Below the pieces are notes generated by a model, which saw only the letters and a list, made by a program, of their open reading frames with translations, searched no databases and was not told the DNA's origin. Below are positions 1 through 6,971 of a stretch of DNA of 15,344 nt, piece by piece. The stretch is from Candidatus Segatella albertsiae. Its GTDB lineage: Bacteria > Bacteroidota > Bacteroidia > Bacteroidales > Bacteroidaceae. Where the stretch lies: assembly GCA_002451555.1 (NCBI GenBank), contig DKCU01000062.1, positions 3,840 to 19,183 of the forward strand. The letters are read 5' to 3'. Position 1 is the stretch's first letter; each line of letters opens with the position of its first letter. Made by a program: the position numbers and the translations under genes.

Positions 1-45
1 AGGGCGTTGCCCTGGGCTTGGTGCTTTTGGGCTTTCAGCCCGATT
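1..45. repeat. Two GC-rich mini-hairpins, REP-like intergenic repeat (window edge)
   Basis: Two perfect 5-bp stem, 3-nt loop hairpins lie side by side: AGGGC-GTT-GCCCT at 1-13 and GGGCT-TTC-AGCCC at 29-41. The overlapping GCCC-T-GGGC at 9-17 allows an alternative fold. This composition is far more G+C rich than the neighbouring intergenic DNA and resembles short palindromic intergenic repeats that are common in Bacteroidetes genomes. It lies about 55 bases downstream of the glmM stop. No T-run follows either hairpin on the minus strand, so it is a poor intrinsic terminator. The element is cut by the window edge, so its full length is unknown. Confidence 0.4.
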
Positions 46-97
46 AATGACACACCCCCGTTAAGTATTTTAGATTTTGTTTTCTATTGGCAAAACA

Positions 98-1489
98 TTA
101 CTGCATATCATACACCACCTGCATGAGCTTCTTGCCGAGTTCATCAGCCTCTTCCATGGTAGCAGCCTCGCTATATACACGGATGATAGGCTCGGTGTTG
201 CTCTTGCGAAGATGTACCCACTTGTCTGGGAAGTCGAGCTTCACACCGTCGATGTCGGTGACAGTCACGTCCTGCTCCTTGCCATACATCTCCTTCACCT
301 TGACGAGGATAGCATCCACATCGGTAGAAGGAGTCAGGTCTATACGGTTCTTGGCGATGAAATAGTTAGGGAAGGAAGCACGAAGCTCGCTTACCTTGCA
401 GCCCTTGTGAGCCAAACTGCTCAAGAAGAGAGCGATACCCACCAAGGCATCACGACCATAGTGGCTCTCAGGATAGATAACTCCACCGTTGCCCTCGCCA
501 CCGATGACAGCGTGAACATCCTTCATCTTGGTAGTCACGTTCACCTCGCCTACGGCAGCAGCAGTATATTGACCACCATGCTTCTCGGTCACGTCACGGA
601 GCGCACGGGTAGAAGACAAGTTGCTGACAGTATTGCCTGGAGTCTTGCTCAGAACATAGTCGGCTACGCTGACCAAGGTATATTCCTCGCCAAACATCTT
701 GCCATTCTCGCAGATGAATGCCAAGCGATCGACATCTGGGTCAACCACGATGCCCAAGTCATAACCACCCTTCTTCAACTCGTCCATGATTCCACCGAGG
801 TTCTTCTCCAAAGGCTCTGGATTATGGGCAAAGTCACCATTTGCCTCGCCATTGAGGAAAGTATGCTCCACACCGAGCGCATCGAGCAACTCAGGAAGAA
901 TGATGCCACCCACGGAGTTGATGGAATCCACGCACACCTTGAAGTGAGCGTTCTTGATAGCCTCGACATCCACAAGTTTCAAAGCAAGGACTGAGTCGAT
1001 GTGACGCTTATTGAACGTATTGTCTTCAGTATATTTGCCGAGGTTATCGACATCGGCATACTCGAAGTCTTCCTTGTCAGCGATGGCAAGCACCTCGTTT
1101 CCATTGTCCTTGGTCAGGAATTCTCCTTTCTCGTTCAAGAGTTTGAGAGCGTTCCACTGACGAGGGTTGTGAGAAGCTGTGATGATGATACCACCTGCCG
1201 CACCACTCATGGTGACAGCCAACTCTGTGGTAGGAGTCGTAGCGAGACCGATGTTGAGCACATCATATCCCATGCCCATCAAAGTACCGCACACCACATT
1301 CTTCACCATCTCGCCAGAGATACGTGCATCACGACCTACCACGATGGTATTGCTCTTGGATGCACCGCTGCGACGGATGAAAGTAGCGTAAGCAGAAGTA
1401 AACTTCACGATATCGAGCGGATTGAGAGTGTCGCCCGCTGGTCCGCCGATCGTACCGCGGATACCAGATATAGACTTAATTAATGTCAT
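98..1489 (-). CDS. glmM: Phosphoglucosamine mutase (archaeal-type GlmM, alpha-D-phosphohexomutase family)
   Basis: This 463-residue cytoplasmic enzyme should interconvert glucosamine-6-phosphate and glucosamine-1-phosphate, the step leading to UDP-GlcNAc for peptidoglycan and LPS. All four landmarks of the alpha-D-phosphohexomutase family are visible. The phosphoserine loop TASHNP has Ser106. The Mg-binding loop DPDVDR is at residues 250-255. The sugar-binding loop GEGNGG is at about 331-336. The phosphate-binding loop RKSNTEP is at about 428-434. Length and N-terminus (ISGIRGTIGG) fit the family, so no other start is needed. The sugar-binding loop differs from the GEQSGH of E. coli GlmM and looks like the archaeal-type subgroup that Bacteroidetes carry. 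Phosphomannomutase or phosphoglucomutase activity cannot be excluded from sequence alone. It follows the DUF4827 gene by only 12 nt and is probably co-transcribed with it. Confidence 0.9.
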   Translation of the reverse strand: MTLIKSISGIRGTIGGPAGDTLNPLDIVKFTSAYATFIRRSGASKSNTIVVGRDARISGEMVKNVVCGTLMGMGYDVLNIGLATTPTTELAVTMSGAAGGIIITASHNPRQWNALKLLNEKGEFLTKDNGNEVLAIADKEDFEYADVDNLGKYTEDNTFNKRHIDSVLALKLVDVEAIKNAHFKVCVDSINSVGGIILPELLDALGVEHTFLNGEANGDFAHNPEPLEKNLGGIMDELKKGGYDLGIVVDPDVDRLAFICENGKMFGEEYTLVSVADYVLSKTPGNTVSNLSSTRALRDVTEKHGGQYTAAAVGEVNVTTKMKDVHAVIGGEGNGGVIYPESHYGRDALVGIALFLSSLAHKGCKVSELRASFPNYFIAKNRIDLTPSTDVDAILVKVKEMYGKEQDVTVTDIDGVKLDFPDKWVHLRKSNTEPIIRVYSEAATMEEADELGKKLMQVVYDMQ

Positions 1490-1501
1490 AATATATTATT
1501 T

Positions 1502-2218
1502 TTATCGACCTTTCTGCAATGTCATGTCATACAAGCAAGCATACACACTTGCCGATGCCTGTGTGGAACCGTATGTATGAGGCACGAGCAAGCGCACATG
1601 AGCGATGCTCTCGCCTTCACCATTGCCACGGCCTATCTTGACCCATGAGAATGGAGTCAACCATCCCGATGGCACGGTACTGCTATATCCCGAGGAATAA
1701 GAGTTACCATTGTATGCGATGCAATAGACACTCTTGGCTGGCTCAACAAACAAGCCTGTAAAAGTTCCAGAAGTATTGGTGACCTTCAACTTATCAATAT
1801 AGTAAGAATAAGCAGGGACCTTGTTGCTCAAAGACCAAGAATCATTGGAGATATTGGCTCTGGAGCTGAGATTGTATTCATCGAAGCGAACAAGCACTTC
1901 CTCCGACTTACCTTCCTGGATATAATCGCCACAACCGTCATTGATGACCTGCATATAGATACCATTGCTCTCAAAAAGAACATACTCGTTATTGTTGGCG
2001 GATGTATCGGTCAAGACCTGGCTAGGATTGGTCTTTCTAGCCTCCCAACGCTCCTTGAACTGCTTCTCGGTGATGACCTTGATGTTCTCATTGCGCAAGA
2101 AAGCATTGATGGAGTCCAACTCCCTATTACGCTGGTCAGCATACGTCTCTGTATCGCTACAAGCAGCCATCGAAATGATGGCTACAAACGCTATGATAGC
2201 AAATAGAATTTTCTTCAT
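1502..2218 (-). CDS. DUF4827-family lipoprotein
   Basis: This 238-residue protein has a clear lipoprotein signal: two lysines, a hydrophobic stretch at residues 4-17, and a lipobox SMAAC with Cys20 as the lipidation site. The sequence after Cys is SDTET, with acidic residues at 22 and 24. The mature protein starts with a charged helical segment (YADQRNRELDSINAFL) and continues as a beta-rich domain ending in VYACLYDMTL. From memory this matches DUF4827, a Bacteroidetes family of unknown function, often found next to glmM. The C-terminal pattern (VPH..G......VYACLYDM) recalls the end of FKBP-type peptidyl-prolyl isomerase domains, but I cannot confirm that fold and see no proof of activity. 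It has its own -7 box upstream and sits 12 nt before glmM, suggesting a two-gene unit. Confidence 0.8.
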   Translation of the reverse strand: MKKILFAIIAFVAIISMAACSDTETYADQRNRELDSINAFLRNENIKVITEKQFKERWEARKTNPSQVLTDTSANNNEYVLFESNGIYMQVINDGCGDYIQEGKSEEVLVRFDEYNLSSRANISNDSWSLSNKVPAYSYYIDKLKVTNTSGTFTGLFVEPAKSVYCIAYNGNSYSSGYSSTVPSGWLTPFSWVKIGRGNGEGESIAHVRLLVPHTYGSTQASASVYACLYDMTLQKGR

Positions 2219-2267
2219 TATCTTTATTAATATACTTTGTTAGCTTGATAAATACTCATTTTAGCCA

Positions 2268-2275
2268 CAAAGGTA
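2268..2275 (-). promoter_or_regulatory. Putative -7 promoter box for the DUF4827-glmM unit
   Basis: The minus strand reads TACCTTTG, a perfect match to the Bacteroidetes -7 consensus TAnnTTTG. It lies about 50 bases upstream of the DUF4827 start codon at 2218. I see no TTG at the expected 18-21 nt upstream, so only half of the promoter is supported. The rest of the 167-nt gap up to the end of the DHH gene (2276-2385) is A/T-rich with no clear terminator. Confidence 0.55.
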
Positions 2276-2385
2276 CAAAAAAGATAACAGACTACCGAGA
2301 GATAATAGGCGATTTTATTATTATTTATCACTTATTATCATCATTACGATAGTCTTTATCCCCTTATCTCATGAATTTACCTGAT

Positions 2386-3420
2386 TTACCGCAACAAATG
2401 GGCATAAGCCTCGATAGCCTTGCAAGCGATACGCTCAGCCTCCTCCATCGTGGTCATCAACTTGCCTCCCGAGGCATTCTTGTGCCCACCGCCATTGAAG
2501 AACTCGGCGGATACCTCATTGCATGGGAAATCATCCACCGAACGAAGGCTCACCAAGATGCGGTTAGGAACCTCCGTATCCTCGCGCAACGAGATGGAGA
2601 ACTTCAAGCCCTTGATGCGCAATGGTTCGTTGACAAGCCCTTCCAAGTCACCCTTGGTAAAATGGTAACGCTCCATCTCCTTGCGTGTCACACAGTAATA
2701 GCTGGCATGCAAGTCCTCGAACACATGGAGTTTTCTATCCATCAGATGACCACGGAATCGAATGGCATTCGAACTGTAATTGTTGAATACCTTGCGATAT
2801 ATCTTGTCCTTGTCGATGCCCTTGGTCAACAGTTCGCCTATTATGACGAATATCGCCGGGTCGTTGGAGTTATAGGTAAACCCACCGGTATCGGTCATCA
2901 TGCCACAATAGATGCAGGTAGCCCATTTCTTGTCGAGCTGCTCAAAGCCACCCAACTGCCATACGATTCTGAAGACCAACTCACTGGTGCTGCTCGCATG
3001 AGGACGTGAGACGAGAAGCTCCACAGGCAAATCAGGATTCAAATGATGGTCTATCATCACCTTCTTGGCTGTGCAAGACGTGAGCACCGGCTCCATCTCA
3101 TCCAATCGGCTGGCACCGTTGAAGTCGAGACAGAACACAAGGTCAGCCTCGCCGAAGGCTTTCTTCACCTGCTCAGGCTGTTTGTCATATCGCATGATAT
3201 GCTCCGTGCCTGGCAACCACTGCAGGAAGTCGGGCATCATGTCTGGAACGCAAATCTGTGGCTCCTTGCCCAAAGACTGCAAGTAACAAGCCCACCCAAG
3301 AGATGAGCCGATGGCATCGCCGTCCGGCGACTTATGACAGCATATCACAATACGCTGAGAAGCCGCTATCAACTCTCGTAAGGTAGCGGCTTCTTGAACT
3401 TTTAAAATGTTTATGTCCAT
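2386..3420 (-). CDS. nrnA: DHH/DHHA1-family phosphoesterase (NrnA-like oligoribonuclease / pAp phosphatase)
   Basis: This 344-residue cytoplasmic protein has the layout of NrnA/GdpP-tail enzymes, which degrade short RNA or dinucleotides from the 5' end and dephosphorylate 3'-phosphoadenosine 5'-phosphate. The catalytic metal ligands are all visible. Motif I is HKSPDGDAIGSS, with His29, Asp33 and Asp35. Motif II is CLDFNG, with Asp99. The DHH motif is at 124-126 (MIDHHLNP), and motif IV is GMMTDTGGF, with Asp177. The DHHA1 domain carries the substrate-binding loop GGGHKNASGG at about 310-319. Length matches the stand-alone family, with no extra CBS or membrane domains. It starts 29 nt after the stop of the nucleotidyltransferase gene with no promoter in between, so the two are probably one transcript. 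Whether it acts on nanoRNA, pAp or cyclic dinucleotide products cannot be decided from sequence. Confidence 0.88.
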   Translation of the reverse strand: MDINILKVQEAATLRELIAASQRIVICCHKSPDGDAIGSSLGWACYLQSLGKEPQICVPDMMPDFLQWLPGTEHIMRYDKQPEQVKKAFGEADLVFCLDFNGASRLDEMEPVLTSCTAKKVMIDHHLNPDLPVELLVSRPHASSTSELVFRIVWQLGGFEQLDKKWATCIYCGMMTDTGGFTYNSNDPAIFVIIGELLTKGIDKDKIYRKVFNNYSSNAIRFRGHLMDRKLHVFEDLHASYYCVTRKEMERYHFTKGDLEGLVNEPLRIKGLKFSISLREDTEVPNRILVSLRSVDDFPCNEVSAEFFNGGGHKNASGGKLMTTMEEAERIACKAIEAYAHLLR

Positions 3421-3449
3421 TCAAAAAAAATGGTTTTCTACGTATGAAA

Positions 3450-4361
3450 TTAGAAGAGCTTGTTTGGATAAACACCCTCGTCTATCAAACTCTGAATCTT
3501 ATCTACAACGCTCTGACGGTCGGCTGCGTAAGTTACGCCAAACCACTTGCTGGTAGTGTCGAGAACCTTCACGGTAGATGTACCCTCGTTGATGAGCTTG
3601 TTGACCATCAATGGGATGAAGAACTCAGCCTTCTTGTTCTCCATGTTCTTAGGATCGCTCAAGAACTCCTTGAAGTAAGCCTCGCTGTGCTCGAAGTAGT
3701 CAGGAGTGAAGCCCCATACGTTCATGGAAACAGGAGTGTTGTCCTCTACGGCAACCCACTTGCCTTCCTCGTCCTTGTAAGATACCTTGCCGTCGATGCG
3801 CATAATCTCAGTGCGCTCTACGCAGGTAGTCAAGTTCTCCTCAGCATCCTTTGAGCAGATACCACGTGCTACGGTACCATTGTCGCTCAAGGTGTTGCCT
3901 ACACGGAAACCTACCATCGCATAACGATTCTTGCTACCCTCTGGAAGTTCTGAGAGGAACTTGCCGATGACCATGAAGCAGTCACGATTGTAGAAGTCAT
4001 CGCAGTTGATGACACAGAAAGGCTCCTTGATGACATCCTTCGCCATCAACACAGCGTGGTTGGTACCCCATGGCTTCTCACGACCTTCTGGTACAGAGAA
4101 TCCCTCTGGGAGAGCATCCAATGACTGGAAGCAGAGCTCTGCTGGGATGTGACCCTCATATTTAGAGAGGATTTTCTCACGGAACTGATCCTCAAAGTCC
4201 TTGCGGATAACGAATACGATTTTTCCGAAACCTGCCTGGATAGCATCATAGATACTGTAGTCCATGATAGTCTCGCCGTTAGGGCCAAGGCCATCGAGCT
4301 GTTTCAAACCTCCGTAGCGGCTTCCCATGCCAGCCGCCAAAAGCAATAGTGTTGGTTTCAT
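3450..4361 (-). CDS. Sugar-phosphate nucleotidyltransferase family protein
   Basis: This 303-residue protein begins with the signature of NDP-sugar pyrophosphorylases, LLLAAGMGSRYGGLKQ at residues 6-21, which binds the NTP and sugar-phosphate. A later INCDDFY (the usual D-x-D-like metal site region) lies about 120 residues in. The protein has no acyltransferase (left-handed helix) domain, unlike GlmU. It should join a nucleoside monophosphate to a sugar-1-phosphate in the cytoplasm. The sugar and nucleotide are not decidable here. I chose the start at 4361 (MKPTLLLLAAG) rather than the in-frame ATG at 4403. The earlier ATG adds 14 residues that overlap the predicted -7 box at 4401-4408, and family members normally begin a few residues before the LAAG loop. 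It probably shares a transcript with the DHH phosphoesterase 29 nt downstream. Confidence 0.85.
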   Translation of the reverse strand: MKPTLLLLAAGMGSRYGGLKQLDGLGPNGETIMDYSIYDAIQAGFGKIVFVIRKDFEDQFREKILSKYEGHIPAELCFQSLDALPEGFSVPEGREKPWGTNHAVLMAKDVIKEPFCVINCDDFYNRDCFMVIGKFLSELPEGSKNRYAMVGFRVGNTLSDNGTVARGICSKDAEENLTTCVERTEIMRIDGKVSYKDEEGKWVAVEDNTPVSMNVWGFTPDYFEHSEAYFKEFLSDPKNMENKKAEFFIPLMVNKLINEGTSTVKVLDTTSKWFGVTYAADRQSVVDKIQSLIDEGVYPNKLF

Positions 4362-4400
4362 ATACTTTTTTATTAATAGTTGATAGTTTAATTCCGACTG

Positions 4401-4429
4401 CAAAAGTAATAAAAAAATTGCGAGTGCAA
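4401..4429 (-). promoter_or_regulatory. Putative promoter of the nucleotidyltransferase-nrnA unit
   Basis: On the minus strand TACTTTTG (4401-4408) matches the -7 consensus TAnnTTTG, and TTG (4427-4429) stands 18 nt upstream as a -33 box. Transcription would begin near 4394, giving a leader of about 33 nt before the ATG at 4361. The TTG lies inside a 14-nt stretch (4416-4429) that recurs exactly in the tRNA promoter at 14310-14323. Confidence 0.65.
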
Positions 4430-4528
4430 CTATTTTTCATCACCTTTTTTTGATTTATATCAAACAAATCTGCACTTTGGTCGTTTCTTTGACATGATTT
4501 GAGCGATTTGTTACATCGACTAAGCAGA

Positions 4529-6931
4529 TTAGAATGGATAGCCCACAGCCAAGTGTAAACTATGTGAATCCTTGAACTTTGGTATGTTGTAGAAGCCTCC
4601 CTTGCCTGTTTCGTATGGCACGTGAAGTCCTACGCCCCAATCCAGACGGATGACAAACATTCCCATGTCGTATCTCACGCCCACACCTGTGCCCACAGCC
4701 ATCTGCTTGATCAAGTCCTGCGCATGGAACTTACCATTCTGACTATAGTCTTGCTCATGCAGTGTCCATACATTGCCCATATCCAGGAAGATGGCTCCAT
4801 AGAGGTCGCCCCAAATCTTGGGACGATACTCCAAGTTGGCGACAAACTTCAGGTCTCCTGTCTGGTCGATATAGGAGTACTTGCTGCTGGATGGTTGGAA
4901 TCCACCTGGTCCGATGCTTCTCACATTGAAGGCACGAATGCTGTTGGCACCTCCCACATAGAACTGTTCGTAGTAAGGTGCCTTCTCTGTATTGCCATAG
5001 CTCCAGATGACACCAGCGTTCACGTGTCCCACCAAGGTGGAGTTCTCCGACACTCGCCAATACTTCACGAAGTCGGTCTCCAACTTCAAGAACTGGGCAA
5101 ACGGATTTTTGAACATCTGCTTGTCCTTGTCATTCCATTTCTTTCCTGCTATCAGATAACCTGTCGCCAAGATATTGCCCGCCTCGCTAACGGTGGTTGA
5201 CCAACTGATAGGATGACGATAGTTGAGCGGACTATTATAGGTATAGGTATAGCTCATCTTCGGAACGAACTGGTCGCGCATGGAAATCTGCAGATAGGGA
5301 TGCTGGGCTATCACACTGTCGAAGGCTGCCGTGCGAGAGTTCATGTACTCGTACGACAAAATCAACGGACTGAACGAGTGATGGTGCTGCGAAGAGGTCG
5401 CCCAGTCGTATGTCAGCTCGCCCGACACGACATGGCGACGGAAATAGCTGGCACGGTTCAATACATTCATGGATGCCTTGATGGTCGTGGTCGGCGTACC
5501 GTAATAGCGACGTGGGAAATGTCCTTTTCTGAAGCGGCGCTCATTCTGAGCCATCGTGCGGAAGGCATTCCAAGGCGTGATGATGCGTGGAAACGACAAA
5601 GCCACATCCGAACCATATTCGTAAGAATTGATATGCGTAGGTTTCGCCCCTTCCTTGTTGATGGTCTGCCACTCGTAGGAGCCATGGAGGTTGATGTCCA
5701 ACTTCTCTCCTCCCCTGAAAGCATTGCGCTTGGTGAGACCAACGACCAACTCAGGTCCTACACGTCCCGTCGTCTTGCCCTTGCCATTCGCCTCCACATA
5801 GAAGTCGTAAGGTTTGTCGAACACCAAGTCGATGTTGGCATCCAAGGTATCGCAGTAGATGGCACAACTGTCCGCCAAATACCCCTCCAACTTCGGTTGG
5901 TTACGAGGAGTAAACTGGATGCTATTGTAGCTGAAGATTCCCATCGACTGGAGATGTCGCTTCGCCGACTCCTCGTCCGACACCTTGTACAGGCGGCGTG
6001 GAAAGAGTTTCAAGTCTTTCAGCACGATACCAGCACGAATCGGCATCTTGCGCCCATTGTAGTAGAAGCCGAGTTTTCCTCTGACGAAGGAATCCTGTAG
6101 CTCTTCCATAAACTGCTTGCGGAAATTGAATCGCACATTGCCGATGTACCAGCGACGATGCGCCAAAGTATCGATGCTATCCGCCATCACCAACTGCACC
6201 TCCGCCTTTCCTGGCGTGGCGAGCGTGTCGGCGAGATAAGAGGCATATCCGTTCTTGTAGTAATAATAGCCATTGTCACGGAAGAGACGTGTGATGCGCT
6301 GTCGTTCTTGCTCCAACTTGGCGACATTGAAAGGAGAACCTGTGCGAATCACCGCCTGGCTCTTGGTAGAGTCTATGAGATGCCACGCTGCCTCTGGAAA
6401 GCCGAGGTACTTGACGGTATCTAGTGTCCACAGGTGTCCGAAATCCACATGATAAGCAACCTTCGCCTTCTTCGGATTGCTGCCCGTCACTACATCATAA
6501 TTGACCTTGCCATTGAAATACCCATATTTGTCCAATTGCAATTCAGCAATCTGGGCACGCAACTGCGGATTCACATTCGACATCAACTTGGGCTTGGAGC
6601 CAAAAGCCTTGGTTATCCACTTGCCTATCGCCCCTTCCGAACCAGAGAAAGCGTTCCATATCCAAAGACGAACAGGGAACGGCGTGCGATAATAACTACT
6701 GCCGAAGAGAGCACCATTCGGAGCGGAAGCCAAGGCGTTCTCCATTTCCAGAATGGTAGAGTCCGCATAGGCAGACTTCTCGTAATTGGTATATTCGATG
6801 GGCTTCAGTCCAGTAAACAACTGCTCACCTTCCTTCAACGCACTAGTCGAGGAACAGGCGACAACCATAGGCATCGTCACCACCAACACCCATATATATA
6901 TAATAATGTATAATCGGTTCTTTCTCATCAT
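4529..6931 (-). CDS. tamL: TamL: Omp85/BamA-family outer membrane lipoprotein, partner of TamB
   Basis: This 800-residue protein opens with a basic N-terminus, a hydrophobic segment at residues 7-24 and a lipobox MVVAC, so Cys26 is the probable lipidation site. It is therefore the lipidated TamA-like form (TamL) described in Bacteroidetes, rather than a TamA with a plain signal peptide. Residues of roughly 30-400 should hold POTRA repeats (for example around PFNVAKLEQERQRITRLFRDNGYYYY). The C-terminal half is a surface-antigen-type 16-strand barrel. The lid-loop motif GGANSIRAF at about 660-668 corresponds to the VRGF/Y motif of Omp85 proteins, and the chain ends in aromatic F, as outer membrane barrels do. 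It lies 40 nt after tamB. Either ATG of the initial Met-Met (6931 or 6928) could be used. It is longer than E. coli TamA (577 residues), which fits extra N-terminal periplasmic sequence. Proposed role: outer membrane partner of TamB in envelope assembly or lipid traffic. Confidence 0.88.
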   Translation of the reverse strand: MMRKNRLYIIIYIWVLVVTMPMVVACSSTSALKEGEQLFTGLKPIEYTNYEKSAYADSTILEMENALASAPNGALFGSSYYRTPFPVRLWIWNAFSGSEGAIGKWITKAFGSKPKLMSNVNPQLRAQIAELQLDKYGYFNGKVNYDVVTGSNPKKAKVAYHVDFGHLWTLDTVKYLGFPEAAWHLIDSTKSQAVIRTGSPFNVAKLEQERQRITRLFRDNGYYYYKNGYASYLADTLATPGKAEVQLVMADSIDTLAHRRWYIGNVRFNFRKQFMEELQDSFVRGKLGFYYNGRKMPIRAGIVLKDLKLFPRRLYKVSDEESAKRHLQSMGIFSYNSIQFTPRNQPKLEGYLADSCAIYCDTLDANIDLVFDKPYDFYVEANGKGKTTGRVGPELVVGLTKRNAFRGGEKLDINLHGSYEWQTINKEGAKPTHINSYEYGSDVALSFPRIITPWNAFRTMAQNERRFRKGHFPRRYYGTPTTTIKASMNVLNRASYFRRHVVSGELTYDWATSSQHHHSFSPLILSYEYMNSRTAAFDSVIAQHPYLQISMRDQFVPKMSYTYTYNSPLNYRHPISWSTTVSEAGNILATGYLIAGKKWNDKDKQMFKNPFAQFLKLETDFVKYWRVSENSTLVGHVNAGVIWSYGNTEKAPYYEQFYVGGANSIRAFNVRSIGPGGFQPSSSKYSYIDQTGDLKFVANLEYRPKIWGDLYGAIFLDMGNVWTLHEQDYSQNGKFHAQDLIKQMAVGTGVGVRYDMGMFVIRLDWGVGLHVPYETGKGGFYNIPKFKDSHSLHLAVGYPF

Positions 6932-6971
6932 TGTTTCTGCTTATTTTTTGCTTGCAACCATGTACTTAAAC

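Noticed and set aside
29..41. Hairpin as intrinsic terminator of glmM
   Set aside because: On the minus strand it is followed by AAAAGCACC, not a T-run, and the stem is only 5 bp.
79..98. Inverted repeat TGTTTT-N8-AAAACA next to the glmM stop
   Set aside because: Six A/T pairs only, with no T-run after it on the transcribed strand. Probably chance in A/T-rich DNA.
77..994. Plus-strand open frame of 305 codons opposite glmM
   Set aside because: It is the complement of a clear phosphohexomutase gene with all catalytic motifs. No independent signal supports it.
4449..4464. Inverted repeat TTTGAT-TTAT-ATCAAA as tamL terminator
   Set aside because: The stem is A/T-rich and short, and on the minus strand an A-run, not a T-run, follows.
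5213..6100. Plus-strand open frame of 295 codons opposite tamL
   Set aside because: Shadow of the tamL frame. No start signal, domain or promoter.
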